From: Bryobacterales bacterium
Lineage (GTDB): Bacteria; Acidobacteriota; Terriglobia; Bryobacterales; Bryobacteraceae
Direction of reading: 5' to 3'
Length of the DNA stretch: 64,000 nucleotides
NCBI GenBank assembly: GCA_020852175.1
Contig: JADZBH010000005.1
Span: 286,366-350,365 of the forward strand
The notes under the pieces were generated by a model that made no database searches, was not told the origin of the DNA, and was given only the letters and a program-made list of their open reading frames with translations. Shown piece after piece: positions 18,606 through 27,376 of this stretch. Numbering within the stretch: position 1 is the stretch's first letter; each line of letters starts with the position of its first letter. The position numbers and the translations under genes were made by a program.

Positions 18606-19750
18606 TGGGGAATGCGGATGCGCAGCGTGGAGCCATTGCCGGGGCGCGATTCCAGGATGAGTCCGCCCTGCAGCGCGTTCACGCGGCGCTTGATGCTCAC
18701 CGGCCCCAGGCGCAACAGATCCAGCTCCTCCAACGTGTAGGAACCCGAGAACGGGAAGCCCTGGCCGTTGTCCGCCACGGTGAGCAGCAACTCATGGTCG
18801 CGCTGCTCCAGCGTCACCTGGATCTCCGCGGCCTTGGCGTGCTTCCAGACGTTATGCAGCGCCTCGCGGGTCATTTGCAGCATCTCGCTGGTGAGCTCGG
18901 ACTCCACGGTGGAGATGTTTCCCTGCATCTTCAGCGTGGAGGTAATGCCGTTGTCCTTTTCAAACAACTCCACCAGGCGCTCCATCGCCGAGGCCAGGTT
19001 CTCCTCGACGGTGGTGGCGGCGCGTATCGTGTGGATGAACTCGCGCGCCTCGGTCACCTGCTTTTTCCAAACCTCCTGCAACTGCGCCAGCTCGGTCTGC
19101 GCCTCGGCTGGCTTCTTTTCCATGATGCGGCGCAGCACCTCGAGACGGACATTGAGGCTCATGAACATTTGCAGAGGGCCGTCATGGAAGTCGTCGGCGA
19201 TGCGTGCACGTTCCTGAAAGCGGACGTTCTCCGCGCTCGAACGGTACATCACGGCCTGGCGCGAGGTCTGGAAGAGACGGTCTTCGATCACCTGCTTCTG
19301 CCACAGGGCGAAGGCCGCCACCAGGGACGTCACCACCAGGCCGGGCAGCGCCTCGCGCGCGGCAGGCGGCGATACCAGCAGGAAATAGGCGATGCAGGTG
19401 CCAAACACGGCCAGAAGTTGCTGCCAGTGGTGCAGCAGCAGCACGGTGAGGGCCAGGAAGCAGAACTGGTGAAGGATGATCCAAAGGTTGCCGTTGGCGA
19501 CGAGGGTCACCGACACCAGGTAGGCGAAGGTGTCCACGACGAGCGCCGCCGTGGTGCCGGCCGGTCGTTGCAGGAAACGCAGCAGCAGTACCGCGGCGCT
19601 GAAAACCAGGTAGAGGCTGGCGGCCACGCGGGCCAGCGGCGGCGCGTCGTGCACGCTGGCCAGGGCCACCATGCCGACGGCGAACAGCACACGGGTGATG
19701 GCGCTCGACCGGCGCCATAGCAAGGGGACGAAAACGTGTTCTCCAGCCAA
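18602..19750 (-). CDS. Membrane sensor histidine kinase, NarL-partner type (HisKA_3)
   Basis: 382 residues. Five or six N-terminal membrane helices (residues ~10-170) are followed by a HisKA_3 dimerisation helix with the phospho-acceptor His in 'RIADDFHDGPLQ', and an HATPase domain with 'TREALHNVWKHA' and 'DNGQGFPFSG'. Such kinases pair with LuxR/NarL-type response regulators. The TTG start has AAAGGCGAG upstream. No response regulator is encoded nearby, so it is an orphan here. Its stop overlaps the lipoprotein gene downstream (ATGA). The signal is likely at or in the membrane. Confidence 0.88.
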   Translation of the reverse strand: MAGEHVFVPLLWRRSSAITRVLFAVGMVALASVHDAPPLARVAASLYLVFSAAVLLLRFLQRPAGTTAALVVDTFAYLVSVTLVANGNLWIILHQFCFLALTVLLLHHWQQLLAVFGTCIAYFLLVSPPAAREALPGLVVTSLVAAFALWQKQVIEDRLFQTSRQAVMYRSSAENVRFQERARIADDFHDGPLQMFMSLNVRLEVLRRIMEKKPAEAQTELAQLQEVWKKQVTEAREFIHTIRAATTVEENLASAMERLVELFEKDNGITSTLKMQGNISTVESELTSEMLQMTREALHNVWKHAKAAEIQVTLEQRDHELLLTVADNGQGFPFSGSYTLEELDLLRLGPVSIKRRVNALQGGLILESRPGNGSTLRIRIPQ

Positions 19751-19780
19751 AACTCGCCTTTCCCGCGCCCGCTCCAGCCT

Positions 19781-20314
19781 TTACCGCCGGTAAAGATACA
19801 GCGTGTGCGAGCGGCCCTCTCCGTCGTCGGGAATGTCTTCGATTTTTTCCGGCTGCCAGTTCTTGAAGGGAAAATCGTGACTCACGATCCGCGTGCCCTT
19901 CCTGAGCTGTTTCTCGAGAATCGGCGTCAACTTCTCGGTAGCGCTAGGTAGAAGATATACGGTCAGCAGGTCAGCCGGACTGTAGTCCTGGGTTAGCACG
20001 TCGCCGTGAACGATGCGCGCCTTTCCCTCCAGCCCGAGCCGCTTGATGCGCTCGGCACTCTGTTTGTAGAGGTCGTCGTCCAGTTCCACGCCCGTCGCAT
20101 CGGCCTTGAATTTTTCGGCGGCCATGATCACCAGGCGGCCGTCGCCCGAGCCCAGGTCGAACATCTTCTCCCCGGCTTTCAGACTCCCCAGTTGGAGCAT
20201 CCGTTCGACAATCGTCTCCGGCGTGGGGTAGTACGGAGCAAGTTTTTTCTCTTCCTTTACCTGGGCGAAACCCAGTGCGGGAACCAGGGCGACAAGTGCG
20301 CGGCGAGTGATCAT
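19781..20314 (-). CDS. FAM173/ATPSCKMT-like SAM-dependent methyltransferase with signal-like N-terminus
   Basis: 177 residues. After a short hydrophobic N-terminus (MITRRALVALVPALGFAQ, signal-like, cleavage possible after FAQ) the protein reads 'YYPTPETIVERMLQLGSLKAGEKMFDLGSGDGRLVIMAAEKF', then 'TGVELDDDLY' and 'VYLLPSATEKL', the pattern of the FAM173-like lysine methyltransferase family. SAM motif I (DLGSGDGR) is intact. Bacterial relatives are thought to be cytoplasmic, so an export signal is odd because SAM is not available outside. Alternatives are that the N-terminus is a membrane anchor facing inward, or not a signal. The substrate is unknown. Located between the propeller gene and the kinase. 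Confidence 0.75.
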   Translation of the reverse strand: MITRRALVALVPALGFAQVKEEKKLAPYYPTPETIVERMLQLGSLKAGEKMFDLGSGDGRLVIMAAEKFKADATGVELDDDLYKQSAERIKRLGLEGKARIVHGDVLTQDYSPADLLTVYLLPSATEKLTPILEKQLRKGTRIVSHDFPFKNWQPEKIEDIPDDGEGRSHTLYLYRR

Positions 20315-20359
20315 GGTTTACCCCCTGCTCCAGTGTACTGTGCCCGGATGGGCGCTTCG

Positions 20360-22285
20360 TCAAGGCCGTAAGTATAACGTAACACGGTTGCTTTCGCTTC
20401 CGGCGGCCTCTATGTACAACTCGGCCGGTCCAGCGTTCACCACCACGGGCAACTCGACTTCAACCAGGTAGAAACCGATGTAGCCGGGGGCAAGGGTAGC
20501 GCGGGTGGCCCTCAGCGCGGTGCGGTCCAGGTAGACCGTCACCGGGGCGGTGACACGCGGCAAACCCTCGACGGGAGCAGCCAGGCCGGTGGGCCAATCC
20601 GGTGACACCCGGCCAAGCCCGGTACAAAGTATTTGAATCCGTCCGCCGCCGTTGGCTTGCGTCTGAGCATCGAGCAGGAGGCCGCGGTCCGCATCGAGGA
20701 CCATAGGCGTGCCGTCACGGTCAACGAAGATGGCGGGCGACAGCGGACGCAGGGGCAGAGCCAGGCGGCGGCCGCCCGGAGTGCCATCGGCGAGATGTAA
20801 CGACAGGGTCGAGCCGCTGGCCTCGAAGGGTACCTGGATTTGCGATTCCGACTCTGTGGCGGCGAGCACGGGCACCTCGGTTTCACCCATCCGGGCCGAG
20901 GCGACGCGGCGGCCAAGCACGCTCAATAAGGAACCGGGGGCGGCGGCGCGGAAGCTGAAATCGGCGGCGTTCACCACGCGAGGGTCGGCCAGACGGTGGG
21001 GCGCCAGCGTGCGGAACACGCCGTGGCCAGCCAGCGCGGCATACAACTGATTGCCGTCGCCATCCAGCATTACATCCTGGACCGGGGCGCGCGGCAGTCC
21101 GTTGTCGATCCGCTCCCATCGCGTGGCCGGACTGGCGTTCCGCAAGTTGGTGACGGTCAGAAACAAGCCTGATTCCGTTGCCACGTAGATGGTTCCGGTG
21201 GCGAGGTCGGCCGCGACGCCGTGAGCCGCTCCGGGGGGCAGGTTGGCGCTCAGGTCGTCCCAGAAAAGTCCGGCGTTGGTGGTGCGAAGCAGCCGCACGC
21301 CGTTTGCCGAGGCGGGCGCAACGGCCGCCAGGGCGATCTGCGGCTCGCGAGGATCGACATACAGAGATTCCACCCGGCCGTTTTCGGCGAAGCGGAACTC
21401 GCGCCAGGTGAGGCCCTCGTCGCTCGAACTGAACAGGCGTCCGTCGGCTGTGCCGGCGTAGAGATAGGTTCCAACGCGCATCGCCCGCGACGGCGCGGAA
21501 GCGGTAGCGCTGGCAATGCCGGAGGCGAGGTTGCGCTCGGCCGCCAGCCGCGCGCTTTCCAAAGGCCGCCATCCGGTACGCTCCCCGGGCGCCCATTCGG
21601 CCTCTTCGCCGGTGGTGAACGCCAGCGCCAGCCCCCGGCCGCGTTCCGGTGTCTGCAACAGGCGGAGGGCGGGCAGGTTGGGCAATAAAGCGTTCAGACT
21701 GTCCCAGGTTAGGCCGCCATCGAGGGAGCGCCACACGCCGCGGATGTTGGCCACAGCGATGTCGTCTGGATTGGCGGGCGAGATGGCCAGGTCCGTGAGC
21801 GGCCCGCCCAGGATGGAGAACTTCGCGAATTGCGTCAGATTGCGCCAGGTGCGTCCCTCGTCCTCGCTGCTCCAAACGTAGGCCCCGGCTGCGTACAACC
21901 GGGGGCCGGCCGCCTGCACATGAGCTCCGGGTTCGGGCAGCGCGCTGGCTTCCGCCTCAACGCGGGAGGGCGGGGCCAAGGCCGCACTTTTCCAGGATTC
22001 GAAATCGGCGGTTTCCCAGGTTTGCCCGGCGGCGGTGAGGACGGCCAGACGGTCACCCATGGAGGAATACCAGACACGATTCACCGGGCCGCTCGCCAAC
22101 CCGGCCACGGCCGGACCGGTGATGCTGAGGTTCCCAAACTGCCGCCAGTCGAGCCGGGCGCCGGCGCCCTCCTGGGCGGAAAGCACACCCGCGGGGACAA
22201 GCAGCGGCAGCGGCGCAAGCGCCAGAAGCCCCGCGCGACGCGCCCAATTGGCCCAAGTTGTGGCACCGGGACACATGCTATGCAC
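20360..22285 (-). CDS. Secreted Asp-box propeller protein with C-terminal IPT-like domain
   Basis: 641 residues. N-terminal hydrophobic signal (residues ~15-37) is followed by a six- or seven-bladed propeller with repeated Asp-box motifs: 'SSEDEGRTW', 'SLDGGLTWDS', 'SSDEGLTWRE', 'TTNAGLFWDD'. Residues ~430-641 are a TIGR03437-like domain ('RVVNAADFSF', 'APGSLLSVLG'). These proteins are typical exported surface proteins of this lineage; sialidase/sortilin-type propellers bind glycans or proteins, but no catalytic residues could be assigned. GTG start with AAAGGG about 8 bases upstream; an ATG at 22276 is an alternative. Divergent from the FecR gene. Confidence 0.75.
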   Translation of the reverse strand: MHSMCPGATTWANWARRAGLLALAPLPLLVPAGVLSAQEGAGARLDWRQFGNLSITGPAVAGLASGPVNRVWYSSMGDRLAVLTAAGQTWETADFESWKSAALAPPSRVEAEASALPEPGAHVQAAGPRLYAAGAYVWSSEDEGRTWRNLTQFAKFSILGGPLTDLAISPANPDDIAVANIRGVWRSLDGGLTWDSLNALLPNLPALRLLQTPERGRGLALAFTTGEEAEWAPGERTGWRPLESARLAAERNLASGIASATASAPSRAMRVGTYLYAGTADGRLFSSSDEGLTWREFRFAENGRVESLYVDPREPQIALAAVAPASANGVRLLRTTNAGLFWDDLSANLPPGAAHGVAADLATGTIYVATESGLFLTVTNLRNASPATRWERIDNGLPRAPVQDVMLDGDGNQLYAALAGHGVFRTLAPHRLADPRVVNAADFSFRAAAPGSLLSVLGRRVASARMGETEVPVLAATESESQIQVPFEASGSTLSLHLADGTPGGRRLALPLRPLSPAIFVDRDGTPMVLDADRGLLLDAQTQANGGGRIQILCTGLGRVSPDWPTGLAAPVEGLPRVTAPVTVYLDRTALRATRATLAPGYIGFYLVEVELPVVVNAGPAELYIEAAGSESNRVTLYLRP

Positions 22286-22311
22286 CCATTCTACCCTTTC
22301 AATCCCTTTTC

Positions 22312-22365
22312 TCTATCGGATGTTGGCAGGGAAAACTATTGATTCGATGCGATCTTGCCGATAGA
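22312..22365. repeat. 8-base inverted repeat in divergent promoter region
   Basis: TCTATCGG (22312-22319) and CCGATAGA (22358-22365) flank 38 bases between the propeller gene and the FecR gene. Could be an operator half-site pair; nothing further supports it. Confidence 0.35.
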
Positions 22366-22412
22366 TTCCCGACTAGGCCTTCTAGTTGCTTGCACGTTTG
22401 ATGGTAGACTGA

Positions 22413-23273
22413 ATGTTCCGTATGAGCACCTTGCGTCCGGCGGTTGGGTGGCTGCTGGTGGCAGCGACGCTCGCCGTGTGCTCCGCGCAAACCCCGCTTC
22501 AACAAATTCAACCACTTCCGCCTGACGTACACTACGATCCTTCCTTCACCGGCCTGAATGAGAGTGCCGCCAAGGTGCAGTCCATCTCCGGACAGGTTTC
22601 GGTGCTGCGCGGTTCGCAGCCCTGGGTGTTGAACGTGGGTGACTTCGTACAGCAAAAGCAGGTGGTCCTGAGCGGTCCTGACGGGTTCGCGGTCTTCCAG
22701 GTTTCCGACGGCAGCACGTTCGAGGTGTTTCCGAATTCGCGCGTCACCTTCCGGAACAATCCCGGCGCCTGGAGCGATCTGCTCGACCTGTGGCTGGGGA
22801 GGGTGAAGGTGTACATCCGGCGCTTCGGCGGACAGCCGAACCCGGCGCGCATCTACACGCCGACGGCGGTGATTTCCGTGCGCGGCACGGTGTTCGATGT
22901 CGCCCTGGAGGATGAAGACACTACTTATGTAGGCGTCGAGGAGGGCCAGGTGGGCGTTCGTCATCGCCTGATCCCCTCCGATTCGATGAAAATCGTGAAT
23001 CCGGGCGAATCGGTACGCGTGTACAAGAACACTCCGTTGGCCAAATCCCGCATCGATAAGGGAGCCGTGGCACACCGCGCGGCAAATGCTTTGGCCGAAG
23101 CCTTCTACACGATCATGATGCGCGGTCCTCGCCCTGGTTCCGGCGGGGGCGTCCCTGGCGGAGGCGGTTCGCCATTGCCGGGAGATACGGGCGCCGAACC
23201 GCCGCCACCGCCGCCACCCCCACCCGGCGATGCAGGCGCGTCCGCTCCGCCGCCGCCACCTCCTGGCGTCTAA
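22413..23273 (+). CDS. FecR-domain protein with proline/glycine-rich tail
   Basis: 286 residues: signal peptide (1-~28, ending CSAQ), a FecR-type domain at ~55-200 ('GQVSVLRGSQPWVLNVGDFV', 'SDGSTFEVFPNSRVTF', 'TAVISVRGTVFDV', 'VGVEEGQVGV', 'NPGESVRV'), and a Gly/Pro-rich tail with runs of 9 and 6 prolines. In the FecIR system FecR senses a transporter signal and controls a sigma factor, but here no sigma factor is adjacent and the protein has a cleavable signal, so it is more likely an envelope protein with a FecR fold. The C-terminal poly-Pro may be a linker or ligand. Followed at 23370 by a secreted helical protein. Confidence 0.8.
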   Translation: MFRMSTLRPAVGWLLVAATLAVCSAQTPLQQIQPLPPDVHYDPSFTGLNESAAKVQSISGQVSVLRGSQPWVLNVGDFVQQKQVVLSGPDGFAVFQVSDGSTFEVFPNSRVTFRNNPGAWSDLLDLWLGRVKVYIRRFGGQPNPARIYTPTAVISVRGTVFDVALEDEDTTYVGVEEGQVGVRHRLIPSDSMKIVNPGESVRVYKNTPLAKSRIDKGAVAHRAANALAEAFYTIMMRGPRPGSGGGVPGGGGSPLPGDTGAEPPPPPPPPPGDAGASAPPPPPPGV

Positions 23274-23369
23274 CCTGCCGCTGGCGTGTCTCCAGGCGTA
23301 ACCCATTTCGCACAACCCTCGCCCGTCTGTGAGAGTGTCCCGTGCGACACTACGGAATAGGTGTCAGGG

Positions 23370-23984
23370 ATGAAGCATTTATTAACCCTCGTGTTGGCGG
23401 CCGGCGTGGCGGCCTGGCCCCAACAGCCAGCGGCCAACGCTCCTGCTCCGCCCGTGGCGAACGAAGGTGTCACCACCGAGTGGAACATTCAAAAAACCAT
23501 TCACGCCGTCGGTACGCAGGCCAGCCGGCTGCTTCCTCTTCTGGATGAACTGAAACCGGAGGAATGGGTGAGCCAGGGCGCTCCCGATGCCTACATCGGG
23601 CAGTTGCGCGACCTGCGTGCGGAGTTGGGCTACGCCGCCCGCACGGCCAAGGAACTGCAACGCGACGCTTCGGACCTGGGAAAGGCGTTCGAGCTATTCA
23701 TGCGCCTGGACGCCTGCCGCAGCATGTTCCGTTCCATCGCCCAAGGCGTGCGAACCTACCAGAATCCAGCGCTGGCGGATCTTTTGGAGTCGGTGGAGCT
23801 GGAAGGAGACGGTCCTCGCGCGGGGTTGAGGAATTATCTGGTGGAACTGGCCACGATGAAAGAGCGTGAGATGAAGATCATCGACCAGGAGGCGCAGCGA
23901 TGCCGCGGGATGCTGATCCGGCAATCGCCGTCGCGCCCCGCGCCCCGGCCGAAGGCTCCGGCGCCCCAGGGAGCGAAGCCATGA
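23370..23984 (+). CDS. Secreted helical protein, unknown function
   Basis: 204 residues from ATG 23370 (GTG 23361 is an alternative). The N-terminus has a signal peptide (MKHLLTLVLAAGVAAWPQQPA). The remainder is strongly helical and coiled-coil-like, e.g. 'YIGQLRDLRAELGYAARTAKELQRD', with only two cysteines and an Ala/Pro-rich tail. No family recognised. Its stop overlaps the start of the next, Cys-rich gene by four bases (ATGA), so the two are translated together; the FecR gene precedes it by 96 bases. Confidence 0.72.
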   Translation: MKHLLTLVLAAGVAAWPQQPAANAPAPPVANEGVTTEWNIQKTIHAVGTQASRLLPLLDELKPEEWVSQGAPDAYIGQLRDLRAELGYAARTAKELQRDASDLGKAFELFMRLDACRSMFRSIAQGVRTYQNPALADLLESVELEGDGPRAGLRNYLVELATMKEREMKIIDQEAQRCRGMLIRQSPSRPAPRPKAPAPQGAKP

Positions 23985-24181
23985 ATGACTCCAAGTTTGC
24001 CTGCTCGATTTGCAACGAGCCGTCGAGCGAGATCTGCCATAGCTGTACGAAGGACACCTGCCAGAACCATCTGTGCGCGCGCTGCCAGCGCTGCTCGGAC
24101 TGCTGCTCCTGCGAGGTGCCGCTCGATGAAACGGCGGAGCCGGCCCATGGCGTCAGCGCCGTATCATCCCATTCGAACTAG
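23981..24181 (+). CDS. Cysteine-rich zinc-ribbon mini-protein
   Basis: A 66-residue protein with 11 cysteines and two histidines in the first 44 residues: C8-x2-C11, C19-x2-C22, C27, C32-x2-C35, C38-x2-C41, C42 and C44, with His20 and His30. The spacing is B-box/RING-like and should bind two or more zinc ions. There is no signal peptide, so it is probably cytoplasmic although it is coupled to a secreted protein by an ATGA overlap. The rest (residues 45-66) is low-complexity. Function unknown. Its stop is shared with the next convergent gene (CTAG). Confidence 0.68.
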   Translation: MNDSKFACSICNEPSSEICHSCTKDTCQNHLCARCQRCSDCCSCEVPLDETAEPAHGVSAVSSHSN

Positions 24182-24744
24182 CCTTTCCAGACAGGCCGCT
24201 TTCCCGAGTGCGCCTCCGCCGGCGTAAGTCCGGCCGGCTCCACATGCGTGGGGTCCCAGCCCGGGCGGATCCTGGCGGCGAAGTTTCGCTCCGCGACCGC
24301 TTTTTCCACGGTTTGCCTCTGCCGCGCGGGCAGTCCCCAGGGCAGTCCGGTCCGCAAGTCCTGCGCCCGCGCCTCGGCCGCCAGTCGCAGCAGGTAGGAA
24401 GTTGAAGGAGATAGAGGCGCGTCGTCGTCCAGCAGGTCCACGGCGAGAGCTTCCTTTTCACCCTCCGCGCCGGTGACGTTGTGAAAACCGAACCTTACCT
24501 GGGAGCGGCCCGACCGGTAGGCCCGAAGCTGTTCCGCCAGAGGGCGGTAGGCCTCCTGAATCCGGGGGCGAATGCCGGCGGATTCCAACGCCTCGATCAC
24601 GCGGCGGATGCGCACGGCAAAGGCCGGGTAGAGTTCGGCCAGCTTTTCTTCGTTCCTCCGCAGGCGGTCCAGTTCCTTCATCAGGCTCTGGGGTACCAGC
24701 GGCCCTGGCGCCGCACGGCGCAGGGGGCGGTCCAAGTGATTCAC
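24178..24744 (-). CDS. M15/VanY-like peptidoglycan peptidase family protein
   Basis: 188 residues. C-terminal half shows a M15-type metallopeptidase pattern: 'QEAYRP', 'GFHNVTG', 'ALAVDLLDD' and 'WDPTHVEP', the presumed zinc ligands being the His of FHN, the Asp of AVDL and the His of THVE. Such enzymes cut D-Ala-D-Ala or peptide cross-links in peptidoglycan, as phage endolysins do. No signal peptide was seen. The start is a GTG (24744); an ATG at 24681 may be the true start since neither has a good ribosome site. No holin or phage genes are nearby. Confidence 0.6.
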   Translation of the reverse strand: MNHLDRPLRRAAPGPLVPQSLMKELDRLRRNEEKLAELYPAFAVRIRRVIEALESAGIRPRIQEAYRPLAEQLRAYRSGRSQVRFGFHNVTGAEGEKEALAVDLLDDDAPLSPSTSYLLRLAAEARAQDLRTGLPWGLPARQRQTVEKAVAERNFAARIRPGWDPTHVEPAGLTPAEAHSGKRPVWKG

Positions 24745-24778
24745 GGAGGAAGAGATGAATTTCGCGCCGGGCCGGTGA

Positions 24779-25546
24779 CTAGACGAAGCGGTTCACCAGG
24801 CCAGAGCCAAGCAGATCCTCAAGCAGGGGCGCCTGCGGGTAAGGGTGAATCTTGTAGTGCCGGAAGCCCTCGCCGTAGGTGACGCCGGCCATTTTGCCCC
24901 GGGCCTTGGTCCACTTTTCCATCTCGTCCAGGTAGTTGTCCATGCCGTGATGATCCAGCAGCCATTGGCGCTGCGAATGGTGGCAAGCCAAGGAGTCGCG
25001 CTTGAGGTCGAAGACCGAGGTGATGTCCACGACGAAGTCGGGACGCACGATGCGGCCCTCACGGTCGGCGCCCTCGGCGGGGTCGGCGAAGTAAAGGTGC
25101 GGGATGGCTCCTGGAGCCGGAGCCGCGGAAAAGGCCGTGCAGTCGTAGTTCGGGCAGGCGGCGCCGAAACAGGCGTCGCGCACCAGGTGGGAGGTGGCTT
25201 CGTGATCGCAGTGGTAGTCCGAAGGCGAGGCCGTAAGGACGAGATCGGGGCGCAGGTCGCGCAGCAAAGCGGTGACGCGGCGGCGCGACTCATCGTTGTT
25301 GAACACCGCCATATCCCGGAATTCGGCGCACAAATATTTGGCTCCGAGCTTTTCGGCTCCGGCGGCGCCTTCGGCACGGCGCATCCGTGAGATTACATCG
25401 GGCGAATGTTCCTTTGTGCCGCAGTCGCCGGGCGTCATGGTCACGATGGTGACCTCATGACCTCTGCGCGCCAGCAAGGCCAGCGTGCCTCCCAAAAAGA
25501 TTTCAGCGTCGTCGGGATGAGCGTGAATACAAGTAATGCGGGCCAT
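24779..25546 (-). CDS. PIG-L/LmbE-family deacetylase
   Basis: 255 residues with 'HAHPDDAEIFLGG' (zinc-binding HPDD) near the N-terminus, the second metal-binding 'DYHCDHEATSH' (~109-119), and a 'MTPGDCGT' loop. The family deacetylates N-acetylglucosamine derivatives such as GlcNAc-PI, mycothiol and bacillithiol precursors. It lacks the close BshB1 signature, and the substrate is unknown. The gene stands alone between the M15-like gene and ilvD, all transcribed away from each other. Confidence 0.85.
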   Translation of the reverse strand: MARITCIHAHPDDAEIFLGGTLALLARRGHEVTIVTMTPGDCGTKEHSPDVISRMRRAEGAAGAEKLGAKYLCAEFRDMAVFNNDESRRRVTALLRDLRPDLVLTASPSDYHCDHEATSHLVRDACFGAACPNYDCTAFSAAPAPGAIPHLYFADPAEGADREGRIVRPDFVVDITSVFDLKRDSLACHHSQRQWLLDHHGMDNYLDEMEKWTKARGKMAGVTYGEGFRHYKIHPYPQAPLLEDLLGSGLVNRFV

Positions 25547-25661
25547 AGTGTGAGCATACGGCGGCGGACGCGCGACGCCTTGCGGCCGCGTTTTCCACTA
25601 AATTCGCGGCAGGCGTTCACGGGCGGTTCCACCCCCCTCGTTATACACTAGACATGTCGCC

Positions 25662-27323
25662 ATGAAATTGCAAAGTTACACGATTACGCAGGGCCCCACG
25701 CGCGCGCCCGCGCGTTCCTATTACAAGTCCATCGGCTTCACGGACGAGGATCTGAAGAAGCCCATCATCGGCATCGCCAACACCTGGATCGAGACGATGC
25801 CGTGCAACTACAATTTGCGGCTGCTGGCCGAGCACGTGAAGGAAGGCGTACGCAAGGCGGGCGGAACTCCGATGGAGTTCAACACCATCGCCATCAGCGA
25901 CGGCATCACGATGGGGACCGAAGGCATGAAAGCGTCGCTTGTGTCGCGCGACCTGATTGCCGACTCGATCGAGCTTTGCACGCGTGGTTACATGTTCGAC
26001 GGCCTTGTGGCGCTGGTGGCCTGCGACAAAACGATTCCCGGCGCGGCCATGGCGCTGCTGCGTCTGAACGTGCCCAGCGTGCTGTTGTACGGCGGCACGA
26101 TCATGCCCGGCCACTTGAACGGCAAGGAACTGATCGTGCAGGACGTGTTCGAGGCCGTGGGCGCGCACGCAGCGGGCAAGATCACCGATGCCGAGCTTCT
26201 GGCCATCGAGGACCACGCCTGCCCCGGTCCAGGCGCCTGCGGCGGCCAGTATACGGCGAACACGATGGCCACTCTGATGGAGTGCATCGGCCTGTCGCCG
26301 TTCGGCACGGCCAGCGTGCCGCAGGTGGACGAGCGCAAGGGCGACGTGGCGATGCGCTGCGGCGAACTGATCATGAACGCCGTCGCCAAGAACATCAAGC
26401 CGCGCGACATCTGCACGCGCAAGGCCTTCGAGAACGCGATCGCGAGCGTGGCCGCCTCGGGCGGTTCCACCAACGCCGTGCTCCACCTGCTCGCCATGGC
26501 GCACGACGCCGGAATCGAGCTGGACATCGACGACTTCCAGCACATCAGCGAACGCACGCCGTTGCTGTGCGACCTGAAGCCCGCCGGCCGGTACACGGCC
26601 GTCGACGTGGACCGCGCGGGAGGCATTCCGGTGATCGCGCAGCGCCTGGCCGAGGGCGGCTACATTCACAAAGATTGCATCACGGTAACAGGCCGCACCT
26701 TCGCCGAAGAAGCCGCCGAAGCCCGTGAGACGCCGGGGCAGGACGTGATCCGGCCCGTGTCCGAGCCGATCAAGAAGTCGGGCGGCCTGGTTATTCTGAA
26801 GGGTTCGCTGGCGCCGGAAGGCTGCGTGATCAAGGTGACGGGCATCGAACGCAAGGGCCACTCCGGTCCGGCGCGCGTGTTCGACCGCGAGGAAGACGCC
26901 ATGGATGCCGTGACACACGGCCGGATCAAGGCCGGCGACACGGTGGTGATCCGCTTTGAAGGACCCAAGGGCGGACCGGGCATGCGCGAAATGCTGGGCG
27001 TCACCAGCGCCATTGTCGGCGCGGGGTTGGGCGACACGGTGGCGCTGCTGACCGACGGCCGGTTTAGCGGAGCCACGCGCGGTTTCATGATTGGCCACGT
27101 GGCGCCGGAAGCGGCCGATGGCGGTCCCATCGCCATCGTGCGCGAAGGCGATCCGATCTCCATCGACATCGGGAAGCGGACTATCGAGCTGGACATTCCG
27201 GCCGCCGAGATCGCCGCGCGCCTGAAGGAGTTCAAGGCGCCGGAGATGAAGTACAAGTCGGGTGTCTACGCGAAGTACTACCGGTCGGTAAGTTCGGCCT
27301 CCAAGGGCGCGGTCACCTGCTAG
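25662..27323 (+). CDS. ilvD: Dihydroxy-acid dehydratase
   Basis: 553 residues, the standard length. The Fe-S and Mg site motifs 'ACDKTIPG' (~119) and '[18 protein letters not shown]' and the C-terminal '[11 protein letters not shown]' are present. It catalyses dehydration of 2,3-dihydroxy acids in valine/isoleucine synthesis. A terminator hairpin follows (27343-27376). No other ilv gene is in the window. The leader has a TATACA element only ~15 bases upstream, so the transcript may have a very short leader; an out-of-frame ATG lies 9 bases before the start. Confidence 0.96.
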   Translation: MKLQSYTITQGPTRAPARSYYKSIGFTDEDLKKPIIGIANTWIETMPCNYNLRLLAEHVKEGVRKAGGTPMEFNTIAISDGITMGTEGMKASLVSRDLIADSIELCTRGYMFDGLVALVACDKTIPGAAMALLRLNVPSVLLYGGTIMPGHLNGKELIVQDVFEAVGAHAAGKITDAELLAIEDHACPGPGACGGQYTANTMATLMECIGLSPFGTASVPQVDERKGDVAMRCGELIMNAVAKNIKPRDICTRKAFENAIASVAASGGSTNAVLHLLAMAHDAGIELDIDDFQHISERTPLLCDLKPAGRYTAVDVDRAGGIPVIAQRLAEGGYIHKDCITVTGRTFAEEAAEARETPGQDVIRPVSEPIKKSGGLVILKGSLAPEGCVIKVTGIERKGHSGPARVFDREEDAMDAVTHGRIKAGDTVVIRFEGPKGGPGMREMLGVTSAIVGAGLGDTVALLTDGRFSGATRGFMIGHVAPEAADGGPIAIVREGDPISIDIGKRTIELDIPAAEIAARLKEFKAPEMKYKSGVYAKYYRSVSSASKGAVTC

Positions 27324-27342
27324 GAAGTTGAAGGGAACCGGA

Positions 27343-27376
27343 GGGGGGCGCCGCGCGCGCTCCCCTTTTTGTTTTT
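27343..27376 (+). terminator. Rho-independent terminator after ilvD
   Basis: Stem GGGGGGCGC (27343-27351) pairs with GCGCTCCCC (27357-27365) with one G-T wobble and a CGCGC loop, then TTTTTGTTTTT. It lies 20 bases after the ilvD stop and directly abuts the convergent SDR gene's stop. Confidence 0.8.

Noticed and set aside
23190..23270. CCG/CCA microsatellite as a possible phase-variable repeat
   Set aside because: It encodes the proline tail of the FecR-domain protein with mixed codons, so it is not a clean slippage tract.
24178..24744. Prophage endolysin
   Set aside because: The M15-like protein has no phage neighbours, and housekeeping-type genes flank it.
24779..25546. BshB deacetylase of bacillithiol synthesis
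   Set aside because: Only the general PIG-L zinc motifs match; the BshB1-specific N-terminus is not seen.
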